Positions 44,755 through 54,514 are shown, counted from the first letter of the stretch. The stretch is 64,000 bases of DNA from Paenibacillus andongensis (GCF_025369935.1 NZ_CP104467.1:1991001-2055000); one strand, 5' to 3'. A program made the numbers and translations. The notes: generated by a model from the sequence alone, not told the origin.

Positions 44755-45017
44755 ATATCTTATCATGTCAACGGATAAGCCGTCCATCGGATGGTGTCGG
44801 AAGTTGGAGACGCGGAGTGCATCCGATAAATAAGGGTTGCTAGAGACTCCTATTACATCGCTAAAGTGGGTGGGAGTGCGAAATTTGCAGCGGTAGCGAT
44901 GATTTATAGCGTTAAAGTAGCTGACAGTGGGTAGGCGGTAGTGGAAAGTTAGTAGTTTGAGAGTCTGGAGGAGGGAGCCGCTGATATCCATTATGTAGGT
45001 ACAGACACAAAACACAC
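44755..45017. other. Gene-free spacer with diverged intergenic repeats
   Basis: No ORF with a ribosome binding site is present. Two segments share a CGCTAAAGT/GCGTTAAAGT core (around 44856 and 44910) similar to the hairpin group at 56.17 kb. Otherwise I see nothing. Confidence 0.35.
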
Positions 45018-45055
45018 AAAGCCCCCCGGCTAAATATATGCCGGGGGGAGGGCTT
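45018..45055 (-). terminator. Terminator after the aldo/keto reductase gene
   Basis: A very G+C-rich stem, GCCCCCCGGC paired with GCCGGGGGG, around an AT-rich loop, with CTTTGTGTGTTTTG following on the minus strand. Confidence 0.75.
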
Positions 45056-45099
45056 CAAGCGGCACCACAAGAGGTGTCGCAAAGGTAAGCAGCAGCCGC

Positions 45100-46038
45100 T
45101 TATACAGTCGCTGCGGTCAGATCCAGCCATGCCAGCTCCTGCGGAGACAGCACAAGCTGCGCGCCGTCACGACATGAGTGCATTTCGGCTTCGCTGCGCG
45201 GGCCGATAAGCGCGCATGCCGGGAACGGCTGGCTCAGCACATAGGCGAGCGCGATTTGGATCGCGCTGACGCCTTTTTCCTGCGCTAGCTGTTCGGCGCG
45301 GCGCAGCCGCGTCCAGTTCTCGTCGCTGTAGAAGACGCGGACGAGGTCGGCGTTCTCGCGGTTCTCCGGCGTGAACCGTCCCGTGAAAAATCCGCGTGCT
45401 TGCGAAGACCAGGACAGCAGCGGAAACTGCTTAGCTTCGTGCCAACGCAGTGCTTCCTCATCGGTTGAGACGCAGCCGGCCCAGAATGGCTCGTTCGCTT
45501 TGGCGAGGCTAAGGTTAGGGCTGCTAAAGCTGAAGCCAATTAGACCATGCTGCTCGGCATAATCTGCTGCTTCTTGCAAACGTTCATGTGTCCAGTTGGA
45601 CCCGCCAAATGCGCGGATTCTTCCAGCTTCCACATGTTCATTCAGCGCTTCGAGGATAACGCCGACCGGTGTTGCCGGGTCATCGCGATGAAGTGCATAG
45701 AGATCTATATAGTCAGTACGAAGTCTCTCTAAACTAGTGAACAGGTCACTGCGAATCGCTTCCGGATTCACTCGGGGTCCGTTAGCATCATGATGTGCAC
45801 CCTTGGTAAAGATATTGATGTCATCGCGATTGCCCATTTCATCCAGCCAAATCCCAATTGCTTGCTCGCTCTGGCCGCCACAATAAATGAAGGCAGTATC
45901 GATCGTGTTCCCGCCGATAGATAGATAATGTCCCAGGATATCACTGACTTCTTGACGATTGTCCAGTCTAAAAAAGTCCGATCCCATAATCAGTTTAGAA
46001 ACGGGTTTATTTAATCCTTTAATCTGAATGTGCTTCAT
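45100..46038 (-). CDS. Aldo/keto reductase
   Basis: NAD(P)H-dependent oxidoreductase of about 312 residues with a TIM barrel. The catalytic tetrad is visible: Asp and Tyr in NTIDTAFIY, Lys in INIFTKG and His in IDLYALHRDD. The C-terminal coenzyme segment IGPRSEAEMHS is present. I use the ATG at 46038 because the first ATG overlaps the AGGGATGA ribosome binding site. The gene lies 32 bp after the Gfo/Idh gene, so they probably form one operon in sugar metabolism. The 3' half is noticeably G+C rich. Confidence 0.87.
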   Translation of the reverse strand: MKHIQIKGLNKPVSKLIMGSDFFRLDNRQEVSDILGHYLSIGGNTIDTAFIYCGGQSEQAIGIWLDEMGNRDDINIFTKGAHHDANGPRVNPEAIRSDLFTSLERLRTDYIDLYALHRDDPATPVGVILEALNEHVEAGRIRAFGGSNWTHERLQEAADYAEQHGLIGFSFSSPNLSLAKANEPFWAGCVSTDEEALRWHEAKQFPLLSWSSQARGFFTGRFTPENRENADLVRVFYSDENWTRLRRAEQLAQEKGVSAIQIALAYVLSQPFPACALIGPRSEAEMHSCRDGAQLVLSPQELAWLDLTAATV

Positions 46039-46070
46039 ATGAATCATCCCTGCTTTCTTTTTATGAATGA

Positions 46071-47072
46071 TTATTGATTAATTACAATTCGCGAGCGCTC
46101 TCTGGCTGACTTCAGACACGCATCAATCACTTTCATGTTGCTAATTGCATCACTCGCTGGGAAGCGAGGTGCTTTCTCCCCCCAAGCAGCATAAGCCATA
46201 TCGTCCGCTTGCAGGGAATATTGGTTCAGGAACGGAACCTCTTCATCACGTTGTTCATTTCCAACAAATACTTTAAAGTGACCAGATTCTACCGTTGGCG
46301 TTATAAAAGCCGAAGGGACTTCAATGCGTCCCAGCGTGCCTAACACTTCAATCTTATTTCGGAAAGCGGCCCACATTCCGCAATCGAATGTTAGCGCGAC
46401 ATTGCCGCTAAATTCAACTAAGCCGGACATCATCATATCAACGTCATCATGCTCAGGTGAGAAGAAAGCATGGGTAGTTACAGCCTCAGGCTCTCTATCT
46501 AACAACATTCTGGCTGCACTGAGCGGGTAACAACCCACGTCATAGAGCGCGCCGCCCCCCCATTCGCGTACGAAGCGAACATTTTTGCTATCCCCCGGAT
46601 TACTGAAGGTAAAAACACCATGAATTCCGCGAATATCACCGATTTCACCGGAGTCCATAATGGCTTTGATCCGCTCGTAACGCGGATGGTGTCTATACAT
46701 GAATGCTTCGGCAAACAGCACCCCTGCTTGTTCGCATGCCGTGACCATTTCTTGAACATCAGCTGCCGTAAGAGAAGCTGGCTTCTCGCAAAGTACATGC
46801 TTACCAGCTTGGGCAGCACGAATCGTCCACTCTTTGTGCAGATGGTTCGGAAGCGGTATGTATAGGGCATCAATATCTGGATCCTCGATCAATTCTTCAT
46901 AACTGCCATAAGCCTTAGGAATATCGAGCTTAGCCGCAGTTTCCTGTGACTTCTGCAAATTGCGGCTGGCAATAGCGCTTACAATGCCAGTTTGAGACTG
47001 CTTGATACCAGGAATACAAGCCCTAATGGCGATATTGGCGCAACCTAAAATTCCCCAACGAAGCTTTGTCAT
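46071..47072 (-). CDS. Gfo/Idh/MocA family oxidoreductase
   Basis: A 333-residue NAD(P)-dependent sugar or inositol dehydrogenase. It has the N-terminal Rossmann motif WGILGCANIA (1-15), the strand and loop YIPLPNHLHKEW, the catalytic Lys in CEKPAS (about 97), and a C-terminal alpha/beta domain (GGGALYDVGCYPLSAARM). It is divergent from an AraC-family regulator across 131 bp and is first in an operon with the aldo/keto reductase. Confidence 0.9.
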   Translation of the reverse strand: MTKLRWGILGCANIAIRACIPGIKQSQTGIVSAIASRNLQKSQETAAKLDIPKAYGSYEELIEDPDIDALYIPLPNHLHKEWTIRAAQAGKHVLCEKPASLTAADVQEMVTACEQAGVLFAEAFMYRHHPRYERIKAIMDSGEIGDIRGIHGVFTFSNPGDSKNVRFVREWGGGALYDVGCYPLSAARMLLDREPEAVTTHAFFSPEHDDVDMMMSGLVEFSGNVALTFDCGMWAAFRNKIEVLGTLGRIEVPSAFITPTVESGHFKVFVGNEQRDEEVPFLNQYSLQADDMAYAAWGEKAPRFPASDAISNMKVIDACLKSARERSRIVINQ

Positions 47073-47203
47073 TTCAGCACTTCTCCTTTTGTAAAATAGT
47101 TGATAACGGTATATTGTTATTATAAAACGAGTTATTTAAAATGAATATGATAATATATTGCATAAGATATCGTAATATTGTCATTAGGTGGGAGGGCTTC
47201 AAG

Positions 47204-48049
47204 TTGCAAAGACAGGCCATGCTGCCGAGGCTGCAGCAATCTTCTTATTTCATTTTTCCAGAGTCCGTTGGTTGGTACCGTAATTTCCCGAATCATTCTG
47301 TCTATCGGACAGAAGGGTTATGTGAGACCTTCAGCTTACATTTCATCGTTTCAGGTAAAGGGTACGTCGAGATAGAGGGGGAACAGTATCCCATTCAAAA
47401 AGGCGATGCTTTCCTGTACTTTCCGTACCAAGAACAAAAATATTACAGCTCGAAGGAAGAACCTTGGGATGTCCGGTGGGTTCATTTTGATGGTAATCAT
47501 ATAAAGGAGTATATGCTGGAACGTGGATTTCTTCGTACCTTGTGGACGTTAAAACGATGGAATGAGCTTGAAGAAGCGTTTCATGAGCTGCTGATGGAGG
47601 CAGAGACGAATAACATTCTTCGGACAACGAATCTCTCTACGCTGACGTATAAGATATTGTGCGAATTCATGAGCTATGCGGCGCCTTTAACGGGAAATCG
47701 CGGTGTGGAATCCGTGGATCGTATTCTCGCCTTACTTCCCTCCATGCAGCAAAGAGCCTGTGAACCGTTCATTTTGGAAGAATGGGCGGAGCTCACAGGC
47801 GTAAGCACTTACTATTTCTGCAAATTGTTTCGTAAAGCGATGTCGATGACCCCGCTCTCTTTCATTACACTTTGCCGTATTCAATTTGCTAAACAGCGTT
47901 TAATTGAAAAGGAAAACTTGCCGATCAAAGACATAGCCAAAGAGTCAGGTTATGCCAGCGCGAGTTATTTCAACCAGCGGTTTCAAGAACATGAAGGAAT
48001 GACGCCAAGCGAGTTTAGAAGCTTTTATGCCAAAAGCTTATTTGGATAG
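47204..48049 (+). CDS. AraC family transcriptional regulator
   Basis: A regulator of about 281 residues. The N-terminal cupin-like sensing domain (SFSLHFIVSGKGYVEIEGEQYPIQKGDAFLYFP) is followed by two C-terminal helix-turn-helix units (WAELTGVSTYYFCKLFRKAMSMTPLSFI, IKDIAKESGYASASYFNQRFQEHEGMTPSEFR). I favour the TTG at 47204, 8 nt after GGAGG, over the ATG at 47141. It is divergent from Gfo/Idh and so is probably its regulator. The 3' end overlaps the convergent glycosyltransferase by 12 bp. Confidence 0.87.
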   Translation: MQRQAMLPRLQQSSYFIFPESVGWYRNFPNHSVYRTEGLCETFSLHFIVSGKGYVEIEGEQYPIQKGDAFLYFPYQEQKYYSSKEEPWDVRWVHFDGNHIKEYMLERGFLRTLWTLKRWNELEEAFHELLMEAETNNILRTTNLSTLTYKILCEFMSYAAPLTGNRGVESVDRILALLPSMQQRACEPFILEEWAELTGVSTYYFCKLFRKAMSMTPLSFITLCRIQFAKQRLIEKENLPIKDIAKESGYASASYFNQRFQEHEGMTPSEFRSFYAKSLFG

Positions 48050-48853
48050 ACGAGAGCGAATCGGTTGTCCGTCCCAGATGAGTTCGGTCACAGCTTGGCG
48101 CGCTTTCACTTCCGGTTCTTCGAGCAGGAGGAAGAAGTTTTTCGTAGGCAATTCACCTAGTTGATGCTTTGCTGAGAGCATGTCCAAAAAGGGCCGCATA
48201 TTGTCTAATTGACCCGACATGTTGCTGTTGCCTTGCTGCGAAAATGCATAGAGCACACTGGCAATTGGCGCACGTTTCACGCGGAATTGTTCGGCTGCCC
48301 GTAAGAAGAAATCCCAGTCCCAATAATGAAATACGTCCGTGTCAAAAGCGCCCAAAGCTTCGATAACTTCGGGACGAAATATGCAGCCGGAAGAAAAGAA
48401 GGTCGAAAATCTGCGCATCGCAGGCACATCGAATTCATAAGCAAAAACGAACCGGTCTGTGATGGAGCGGCCGCTATTTTCATATACGTAATCGAAAATT
48501 TCTACGTCTGGATAGACGAGATCATAGCCTTCTATTTCTTGCAGCATGCGCTCAATATGGATTGGGAGCAGCAGATCGTCGTCATCACAGAGCATGATGA
48601 AATCGCCTTTCACTTCTTGCAATCCGCGGTTGCGTGCGTGAACGTGCTTCAAGTTTTGCGGCATATTCACGATCTGAATAGCCAGTTCGGGGTATAAGTC
48701 TTGGATGAAATCGACGGAGGGGCCGCAATCGTTGACGATGATGATTTGCAGGTTTTTGTACGTTTGGCGATATAATGATTCTGCGAGCTCAGCGAGTTCA
48801 ATTTGGCGATTATACGTAGGGATAATGATGGACACTAATGGCTGATAGGACAT
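48038..48853 (-). CDS. Family 2 glycosyltransferase
   Basis: A 271-residue GT-A fold enzyme. It begins with VSIIIPTYNRQIELAELAESLYRQTYKNLQIIIVNDCGP and has the metal-binding acidic triad as MLCDDDDLLLP at about 95. It transfers a sugar from a nucleotide-sugar. The start at 48853 follows GGAGGT by 10 nt; the GTG four codons earlier overlaps that site. It is divergent from the large HAD protein, suggesting a small surface-polysaccharide locus. Confidence 0.88.
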   Translation of the reverse strand: MSYQPLVSIIIPTYNRQIELAELAESLYRQTYKNLQIIIVNDCGPSVDFIQDLYPELAIQIVNMPQNLKHVHARNRGLQEVKGDFIMLCDDDDLLLPIHIERMLQEIEGYDLVYPDVEIFDYVYENSGRSITDRFVFAYEFDVPAMRRFSTFFSSGCIFRPEVIEALGAFDTDVFHYWDWDFFLRAAEQFRVKRAPIASVLYAFSQQGNSNMSGQLDNMRPFLDMLSAKHQLGELPTKNFFLLLEEPEVKARQAVTELIWDGQPIRSRLSK

Positions 48854-48946
48854 GAAAAAGCGCACCTCCGGTTTATGGTAATGTAAGCTTACCTCAATTT
48901 CGGTGTACTTCTCAAATATTCTTCGAAAACTCTAAGGAGGTTCCTA

Positions 48947-51454
48947 ATGCTGGAGGTACCACATACAAATATAAGCTTTACTGATCTTCATTTATGGAAA
49001 AAAGATCGCTTTCTAAGCGGTTTGGTTGATGATATCGATGCCGTTGCGCTGCTTAGTCTGGATATTTTCGATACGCTATTATTTCGTACATGTGCAAATC
49101 CCTCTGACGTTTTTGTTCATGTTGCGGAAAAAGCTCATCGGATGGGCTGTCTGAAGGCATCCATAGCGCCAGCTGCTTTCAAAGAGATGCGGATTCGTGC
49201 TGAGAACAATGCGCGTAATCGGCAAGCTGCCGTAACGGGCTTTGGCGAGGTCACTTTGGAACTCATTTATGCTGAGATGCCGGAAGGGACCTGTAACAGG
49301 GATAAGATGTCTCAGATAGAAGTCGAGAGCGAGGCGGAAGTTTGCTATGTGAATCCGCATGTTACGTCATTGTTAGCTGCTTGTAAAAGCAGGCAGATTC
49401 AGGTAGCCTTGCTATCGGATATGTATTTATCCTCAGAGCAGCTGAGCTGGATTCTTGCCTCTGCAGGTCTAGATTTATCAAGTGTGGATACGCTGCTTGT
49501 TTCTTCGGAAGAGCATGAAGGGAAGTCGTCGGGGCATTTATTCGCTCGGTTGAAGGAGCTTTACCCACAGATCGCGAGTCAAGCTATTGTACATATTGGC
49601 GACAATATAGCCGCAGATGTGGAAGGAGCCTCCAAAGAAGGGATAAAGAGCATACACTACAATGTCGTTCCTGAACATTTCGAGAGCTTGCATCACTGGG
49701 AATATGTTAGACATGGACATGTACTGCCGGAATGGAAGTCCTTGCGGAAGTTAGCTGAGGCCTCGGATATGACGGTTGGAATGGGTGAGCTGAACCGAGT
49801 ATTTTATAAGATGGGTGCCAGTGTGATAGGACCTTTCTTGCAAGCTCTGTGTGAGTGGGTCATTGATCAATGCGTGGATGAGGGCATCCGGACTGTACAT
49901 CCTTTAATGAGAGAAGCTTATTTGTTAGCTCCAATGCTTGAAAATGCAGCGCGTATTCGAGGTATTGATCTCCAGATTAAGCCGATCTATGTTTCCAGAC
50001 AAGCTACTCTTTTGGCAGGACTGGAGAGCTTTGGTGACGAGGAGCTAGCATCAATGCTAGGTATTCACGGCTTGAAATTAGAAGAGCTGTTCGAGGTACT
50101 AGATATCAGCGAGGAAGGCTTTCATTTTGAAACATTTTTGCAGGAAAAAATTGAGAATTGCAAGTATATCATAGGGGAAGATGGAAGCTCTATCTATGAT
50201 CAAGTTGGGAGTTTTCTACGAAGTATCCCCATACAAACTAAAATTATGGGATCTGTGCAGCAGCATCGGCAGCTCTTTGTAAGTTATTTGAAGCAAGAAT
50301 TTGGTTCGCCTGAACGTCTGGTGACGGTCGATATTGGTTTTCATGGAACCATTCAGAAATCACTGGAAAAGATCGTAAGCCTAGCGGGATATAAGCCGCA
50401 AATGACACATTTTCTTGCGGTTGGCGCTAATCGACTGGATGAGCTGAGCATGCGCAGTATGGATATCCGAAGTATGCTGCGCTCGGGCAGCGGGGGAACG
50501 GAAGAGGGGAAACGTATAGCAAGGACGCCAGCTTTCTTGGAGGAGCTCATGATGGGCGATTTCGGTTCGACACTGCGTTATGCGAAAGGCGAGCTCGGTC
50601 AAATCAGACCGATTACAGCAGAGCTGAAACGTACGGACGAAGAGTATGCGATGAAACGGGCATGTCAAGAAGGTGCCTTGGCGTTCCAAGGTTATTATGC
50701 CTATCTGCTGCAGCAAAAAGAGGGGCGATTGCAGCGAGCATCCATACTGCCTGCGGAGTGGAGCAAGCCGCTGCACCGTGTTCTTGATATGCCTAGTCCC
50801 GTGGAAGCACGATTGCTGGGTAATCTGACGCATCAGGACAATTTCTGTACCGAGTACATAGCACCGATTTGTGAAGATGTAGCCGAAGAATGGTTCGAGC
50901 AAGGGCCGGAAGCCTTTTTGAATACCTGTAATTATGGTCCGTCGATTTTGAATGCGAATTGGCCGCAGGGCCTTGTGACAAGACAATTTCCGTATTATTT
51001 GTATACATACTATTTGCGGCTTCAAGATGGGTTCGGCAGCCAGGTGATGCTGTTTGAGACGATCCAAAGGATGAAAGAGGATGGATTATGTGCCATTCAT
51101 CTTTATGGAACGGGGCCTTTTGCCGAGCATGCCTTGAAAATGGCTTGGTTTCATGGACTTCAGATTCGTTACTGGATTGATCCGCAAGTTGGATTGGAAA
51201 CTGCGCCGTGGGGGCGGTTTGCTTATGTTACTTTGGAGCAGGTGAGGGATGGAGGGACTGAAACAGAGGAAGAGACTAGGACTGGGACAGAGAAAGAGAA
51301 AGAGAAAGAGAAAGAGAAAGAGAAAGAGAAAGAAACTGCCTCTCACGCTTTCTTGATCGCGACATTATCTGAGATGAAGGAATATAAGAACCACATTTTG
51401 CATGTATATGAGGATAGTGAGGTAACGCCGATCTTTTACGAGCTGCTTCCTTAG
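48947..51454 (+). CDS. Large HAD-superfamily protein (COG5610-like) with unknown middle and C-terminal regions
   Basis: An 835-residue protein. The N-terminal HAD phosphohydrolase domain (about 33-250) has all four motifs: LLSLDIFDTLLF with D39 and D42, LLSDMYLSS, EGKSSGHLF, and HIGDNIAADVEGA. The middle (about 280-690) has no fold I recognise, although VTVDIGFHGTIQKSL looks nucleotide-related. The C-terminus has a Rossmann-like IHLYGTGPFAEHALKM segment (about 704-719), followed by an acidic/basic KEKE tract and a short tail. Similar proteins occur in polysaccharide loci. The start follows TAAGGAGG. Confidence 0.7.
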   Translation: MLEVPHTNISFTDLHLWKKDRFLSGLVDDIDAVALLSLDIFDTLLFRTCANPSDVFVHVAEKAHRMGCLKASIAPAAFKEMRIRAENNARNRQAAVTGFGEVTLELIYAEMPEGTCNRDKMSQIEVESEAEVCYVNPHVTSLLAACKSRQIQVALLSDMYLSSEQLSWILASAGLDLSSVDTLLVSSEEHEGKSSGHLFARLKELYPQIASQAIVHIGDNIAADVEGASKEGIKSIHYNVVPEHFESLHHWEYVRHGHVLPEWKSLRKLAEASDMTVGMGELNRVFYKMGASVIGPFLQALCEWVIDQCVDEGIRTVHPLMREAYLLAPMLENAARIRGIDLQIKPIYVSRQATLLAGLESFGDEELASMLGIHGLKLEELFEVLDISEEGFHFETFLQEKIENCKYIIGEDGSSIYDQVGSFLRSIPIQTKIMGSVQQHRQLFVSYLKQEFGSPERLVTVDIGFHGTIQKSLEKIVSLAGYKPQMTHFLAVGANRLDELSMRSMDIRSMLRSGSGGTEEGKRIARTPAFLEELMMGDFGSTLRYAKGELGQIRPITAELKRTDEEYAMKRACQEGALAFQGYYAYLLQQKEGRLQRASILPAEWSKPLHRVLDMPSPVEARLLGNLTHQDNFCTEYIAPICEDVAEEWFEQGPEAFLNTCNYGPSILNANWPQGLVTRQFPYYLYTYYLRLQDGFGSQVMLFETIQRMKEDGLCAIHLYGTGPFAEHALKMAWFHGLQIRYWIDPQVGLETAPWGRFAYVTLEQVRDGGTETEEETRTGTEKEKEKEKEKEKEKETASHAFLIATLSEMKEYKNHILHVYEDSEVTPIFYELLP
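51290..51331 (+). repeat. In-frame GAGAAA hexanucleotide microsatellite
   Basis: Seven perfect GAGAAA units inside the large HAD gene encode a Lys-Glu tract. Because the unit is six bases, copy-number slippage would change length but not frame. Confidence 0.9.
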
Positions 51455-51565
51455 GAAAATACGCCTAAGTTCATTGAACCAAATCGATGGATGGAACATC
51501 TTAATTAGTGATTTATTAACTTAGAGGATGAACCTATTTTAGGTTGAAAAAGGAAGGTGAATGGG

Positions 51566-52369
51566 ATGAAGCAAAAGTTATTAAGCTTATTTCCCGTACT
51601 TTATCGCTTGCGAATTGCCCAGTTGAGACTGAAACGGCACTTCCTGAATTTGAATCCATCGATTATCTATGCCAAGCATAGAGTTGTTCATGCGCTTCCC
51701 TATACTTGCAAAAAGCACCAATCTTTACTGCGAAGAAAGCTCGGTTCTTCCGATCCTATTTTACAAGAGAACAAAATTACAAATCTACGGATCAGCGTTG
51801 GACGTATGGATGGCATTATGATTCGACCAGGTGAAACCTTTTCCTTCTGGAAATTAGTTGGAAAAACAACGTCGGCTAAAGGCTACATTGAAGGCCTGCT
51901 GTTATCGCAAGGCGGTGTGAAACGAGGCGTCGGAGGCGGGATATGCCAGTTGGGCAATTTGTTGTTTTGGATGGCTTTGCATACCCCACTTCAAGTCGTC
52001 GAGCGGCATCACCATAGCTTTGATCCATTTCCGGATGATCATCGGGTTATGCCTTTTGGGAGCGGAGCGAGTGTATTTTACAATTATATAGACCTGCGCA
52101 TTTATAATCCTACCCAACATACGTTCCAATTCCGGTTGTGGCTGACTGATGAGCATTTGAAAGGCTCAGTGCATTGTGATGCGCTTTTACCGCATGCCTA
52201 TCATATCGAGGAGAAAAACCACCGTTTTCTTGAAAAAGATGGCCGGAACTATCGTGAAAATGAGATCTGGCGCAAAGTAATTGATAAAAGAACTGGGAAC
52301 ATAGCTGCGGAGGAGCAAATGATTCATAACTTTTCCGAAGTGAAATATGACTTGTTCAATACGTCTTAA
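51566..52369 (+). CDS. VanW family protein
   Basis: A 267-residue protein dominated by the VanW domain (about 60-200). Characteristic segments are RMDGIMIRPGETFSFWKLVGKTTSAKGYIEGLLLSQGG and GGGICQLGNLLFWMAL. VanW accompanies some vancomycin-resistance clusters, but the family is widespread in Bacillota and its biochemical role is unknown; a cell-wall link is suspected. No signal peptide is seen here. The ATG at 51566 follows GGAAGGTG by 6 nt. Confidence 0.85.
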   Translation: MKQKLLSLFPVLYRLRIAQLRLKRHFLNLNPSIIYAKHRVVHALPYTCKKHQSLLRRKLGSSDPILQENKITNLRISVGRMDGIMIRPGETFSFWKLVGKTTSAKGYIEGLLLSQGGVKRGVGGGICQLGNLLFWMALHTPLQVVERHHHSFDPFPDDHRVMPFGSGASVFYNYIDLRIYNPTQHTFQFRLWLTDEHLKGSVHCDALLPHAYHIEEKNHRFLEKDGRNYRENEIWRKVIDKRTGNIAAEEQMIHNFSEVKYDLFNTS

Positions 52370-52455
52370 GAAGGTACTAGTTGAAGTTAGTACTTTTGGA
52401 AAAGATAGTGGCGAGGTAACCTGAGTGTAAAGGTAATAACAAGGGGGACTTAACC

Positions 52456-53091
52456 ATGCAGAGCATTTCATTCTCTAAAAACCGGTTTTTGCAAATGATG
52501 ATCGTTATGTATGTTGGGATATGGATTTGGCTGGCAGTGGCGCCTTACAGCAGGTATGACTGGGTTTTGGAAAATCTGCTCATTTGGGCAGCGCTAATAG
52601 GACTTGTAAGTATGTATAGGTTTTTTTCATTTTCAAATCTGTCTTATGTATGGATTGCTTTGTTCCTGGTTCTGCATACGATTGGGGCTCATTATTCGTA
52701 CAATGAGAATTGGGTGGATGTTTGGATGAAGCTCATTTTTCACTCACAACGTGATAATTATGACCGTTTGGTCCATTTTAGCTTTGGATTACTCCTTGCC
52801 TATCCGATTCGGGAAGCGATGAGTGCATGGACGCGGCTAAGCAGTAAATGGCTTTATGTGATTACTTGTGTCATCGTTTTGGCGATGGGGGCTTTTTATG
52901 AGCTTATTGAAATGTGGGTGGCGCTGCTTGTGGCTCCTGAGATTGGAACGTTGTTCCTCGGAACACAAGGTGATCCATGGGACACGCACCACGATATGGA
53001 GCTTGCTCTGTATGGGGCGGTGATTGCGATGGTTGTCACTGCGATTTGGCGTAAGGTGTGGGCGGGCAGAAAAGTCAAGAAAAAAGGATAA
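52456..53091 (+). CDS. DUF2238/YjdF-type membrane protein
   Basis: A 211-residue integral membrane protein with five to six hydrophobic segments. It matches the DUF2238 pattern: HTIGAHYSYNENWVDVW, RDNYDRLVHFSFGLLLAYPIRE and DPWDTHHDMELALYGAV. Conserved His and Asp residues facing the membrane suggest metal or lipid chemistry, but the function is not known. It lies 87 bp after the VanW gene. Confidence 0.8.
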   Translation: MQSISFSKNRFLQMMIVMYVGIWIWLAVAPYSRYDWVLENLLIWAALIGLVSMYRFFSFSNLSYVWIALFLVLHTIGAHYSYNENWVDVWMKLIFHSQRDNYDRLVHFSFGLLLAYPIREAMSAWTRLSSKWLYVITCVIVLAMGAFYELIEMWVALLVAPEIGTLFLGTQGDPWDTHHDMELALYGAVIAMVVTAIWRKVWAGRKVKKKG

Positions 53092-53193
53092 TGAGCTTAG
53101 GCAGGGAAATGATTAGGAGAATAAGCAGGGAATGAATCCAATAGAAGTGACACAATTTATAGGAGAAATCGCTATCGTGGAGGCTGGTTGCCA

Positions 53194-54279
53194 ATGTCAG
53201 TAGGAGTACAGAAAGAATTGTATGTCTATGTGGGTTCCTATACAGATGAGCGCAATGCAAATGGGATTTCATTGTATGCGTTCAATCCTTTGAGCGGAGA
53301 AATGAGGCTGGTGGAGTCGTACTCCGATTTGCCAAATGCGTCTTTCCTTGCGCTGAATGCTGCACGGACGATATTGTATGCGGTGAGCGAGACCGAAACT
53401 TATAAAGGTCGTTTTGGGGGCTCCGCGGCAGCTTATGCGATTGAAGCCGGTACCGGTAGGCTGAAGAAATTGAATCAGCAGCCTACGGACGGATCTGCTC
53501 CTTGCTATATCAGCTTGGATCAGACTAACCGAACGGTGTATGTAGCGAATTACTCAAGCGGCAGCGTGACCGTATATCCGTTAGAAGCGGACGGGCAGCT
53601 TGGTGATCATGTGCAGTTGGTGAAGCACGAAGGACCATTGGGGCCGCGTGCGGATCGCCAAGAGGCTCCGCATGCGCATTCGATTGTTCCGGCATCGAAC
53701 AATCGATATGCGATTTCAGCCGATCTGGGCCTTGATCGGCTGGTGGTTAGCCGCATCGACGCGGAGAGCGGCTTGCTTCAGCCGCATGGCGATGCGGCGA
53801 TGAAGCCGGGCGCAGGCCCGCGGCACTTGGTTTATAGCGCGGACAGTCGGTACGTGTACGCGATCAATGAGCTGGACAGCACGGTTACCGTGCTGGGCTA
53901 TGAGGCAGACGCGGGAGTTCTGACCGCGCTGCAGAGCATTTCGACGCTGCCGGAAGGCTTCAGCGGCGAGAGCACATGCGCTGACATCCATCTCTCTGGG
54001 GATGGCCGCTATGTGTATGCATCCAACCGCGGACACGATAGTATCGCGGTTTATGAAGTTGACCGACAAAGCGGCACGCTGTCGGTCGTGGGCTGGCAGG
54101 CGACGCTCGGGCGGACGCCGCGGAACTTTGCCTTGTCGCCGCAGGGGGAGTTCCTCCTCGCGGCGAACCAGGACTCGAACAGCATTACAGTATTCCGCAT
54201 CAATGCGGAAACTGGAATGCTGCGTGAAACGGGGCAAACCGCTGCGGTATCGCGGCCGGTTTGCATCAAGTTTCTTTAG
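53194..54279 (+). CDS. pgl: 6-phosphogluconolactonase, lactonase family (Pgl/YkgB-like)
   Basis: A 361-residue seven-bladed beta-propeller lactonase. The N-terminus LYVGSYTDERNANGISLYAFN and the repeated blades (GDGRYVYASNRGHDSIAVYEVD, FLLAANQDSNSITVFRIN) are diagnostic. The enzyme opens 6-phosphogluconolactone in the oxidative pentose phosphate pathway. The ATG at 53194 is 10 nt after GGAGG; a TTG six bases earlier is less likely. The second half is clearly more G+C rich than the first. Confidence 0.88.
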   Translation: MSVGVQKELYVYVGSYTDERNANGISLYAFNPLSGEMRLVESYSDLPNASFLALNAARTILYAVSETETYKGRFGGSAAAYAIEAGTGRLKKLNQQPTDGSAPCYISLDQTNRTVYVANYSSGSVTVYPLEADGQLGDHVQLVKHEGPLGPRADRQEAPHAHSIVPASNNRYAISADLGLDRLVVSRIDAESGLLQPHGDAAMKPGAGPRHLVYSADSRYVYAINELDSTVTVLGYEADAGVLTALQSISTLPEGFSGESTCADIHLSGDGRYVYASNRGHDSIAVYEVDRQSGTLSVVGWQATLGRTPRNFALSPQGEFLLAANQDSNSITVFRINAETGMLRETGQTAAVSRPVCIKFL

Positions 54280-54284
54280 GACGT

Positions 54285-54336
54285 AAAGAGCGAGTACCAT
54301 CGCAGCGTAAGCTGCTTGGGTGTTCGCTCTTTTTTT
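54285..54336 (+). terminator. Terminator after the lactonase gene
   Basis: AAAGAGCGA (54285-54293) pairs with TCGCTCTTT before a T run. Inside lies a perfect GCAGC-GTAA-GCTGC hairpin. Confidence 0.85.
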
Positions 54337-54498
54337 CTTTCTAGGCAGGGGGCAATTCCTGCCTTGTTAGGGTTCTCGTAATGGGGCTTAGGAGCCATAA
54401 GCCATTTTTAGTGTTGAAGCTTTCCGCTTTACATGTATCGGAATCTTGGAATTCCAAATGGCAAGACGTGAGGTTCACTTAACCTTCAGATCTGAATA

Positions 54499-54514
54499 CC
54501 TGCGAAAATGCAGG
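54499..54514. repeat. CCTGC-N6-GCAGG hairpin repeat
   Basis: CCTGCGAAAATGCAGG, 45 bp before the left IS flank; same geometry as 12165-12180. Confidence 0.6.

Noticed and set aside
44755-45099. Short minus-strand ORFs in the DeoR-aldo/keto reductase spacer
   Set aside because: They lack ribosome binding sites, overlap a terminator and have no family resemblance.
51566-52369. VanW gene as evidence of vancomycin resistance
   Set aside because: No vanH, vanA/B, vanX or vanRS genes are nearby, and VanW proteins are common in Bacillota without resistance.
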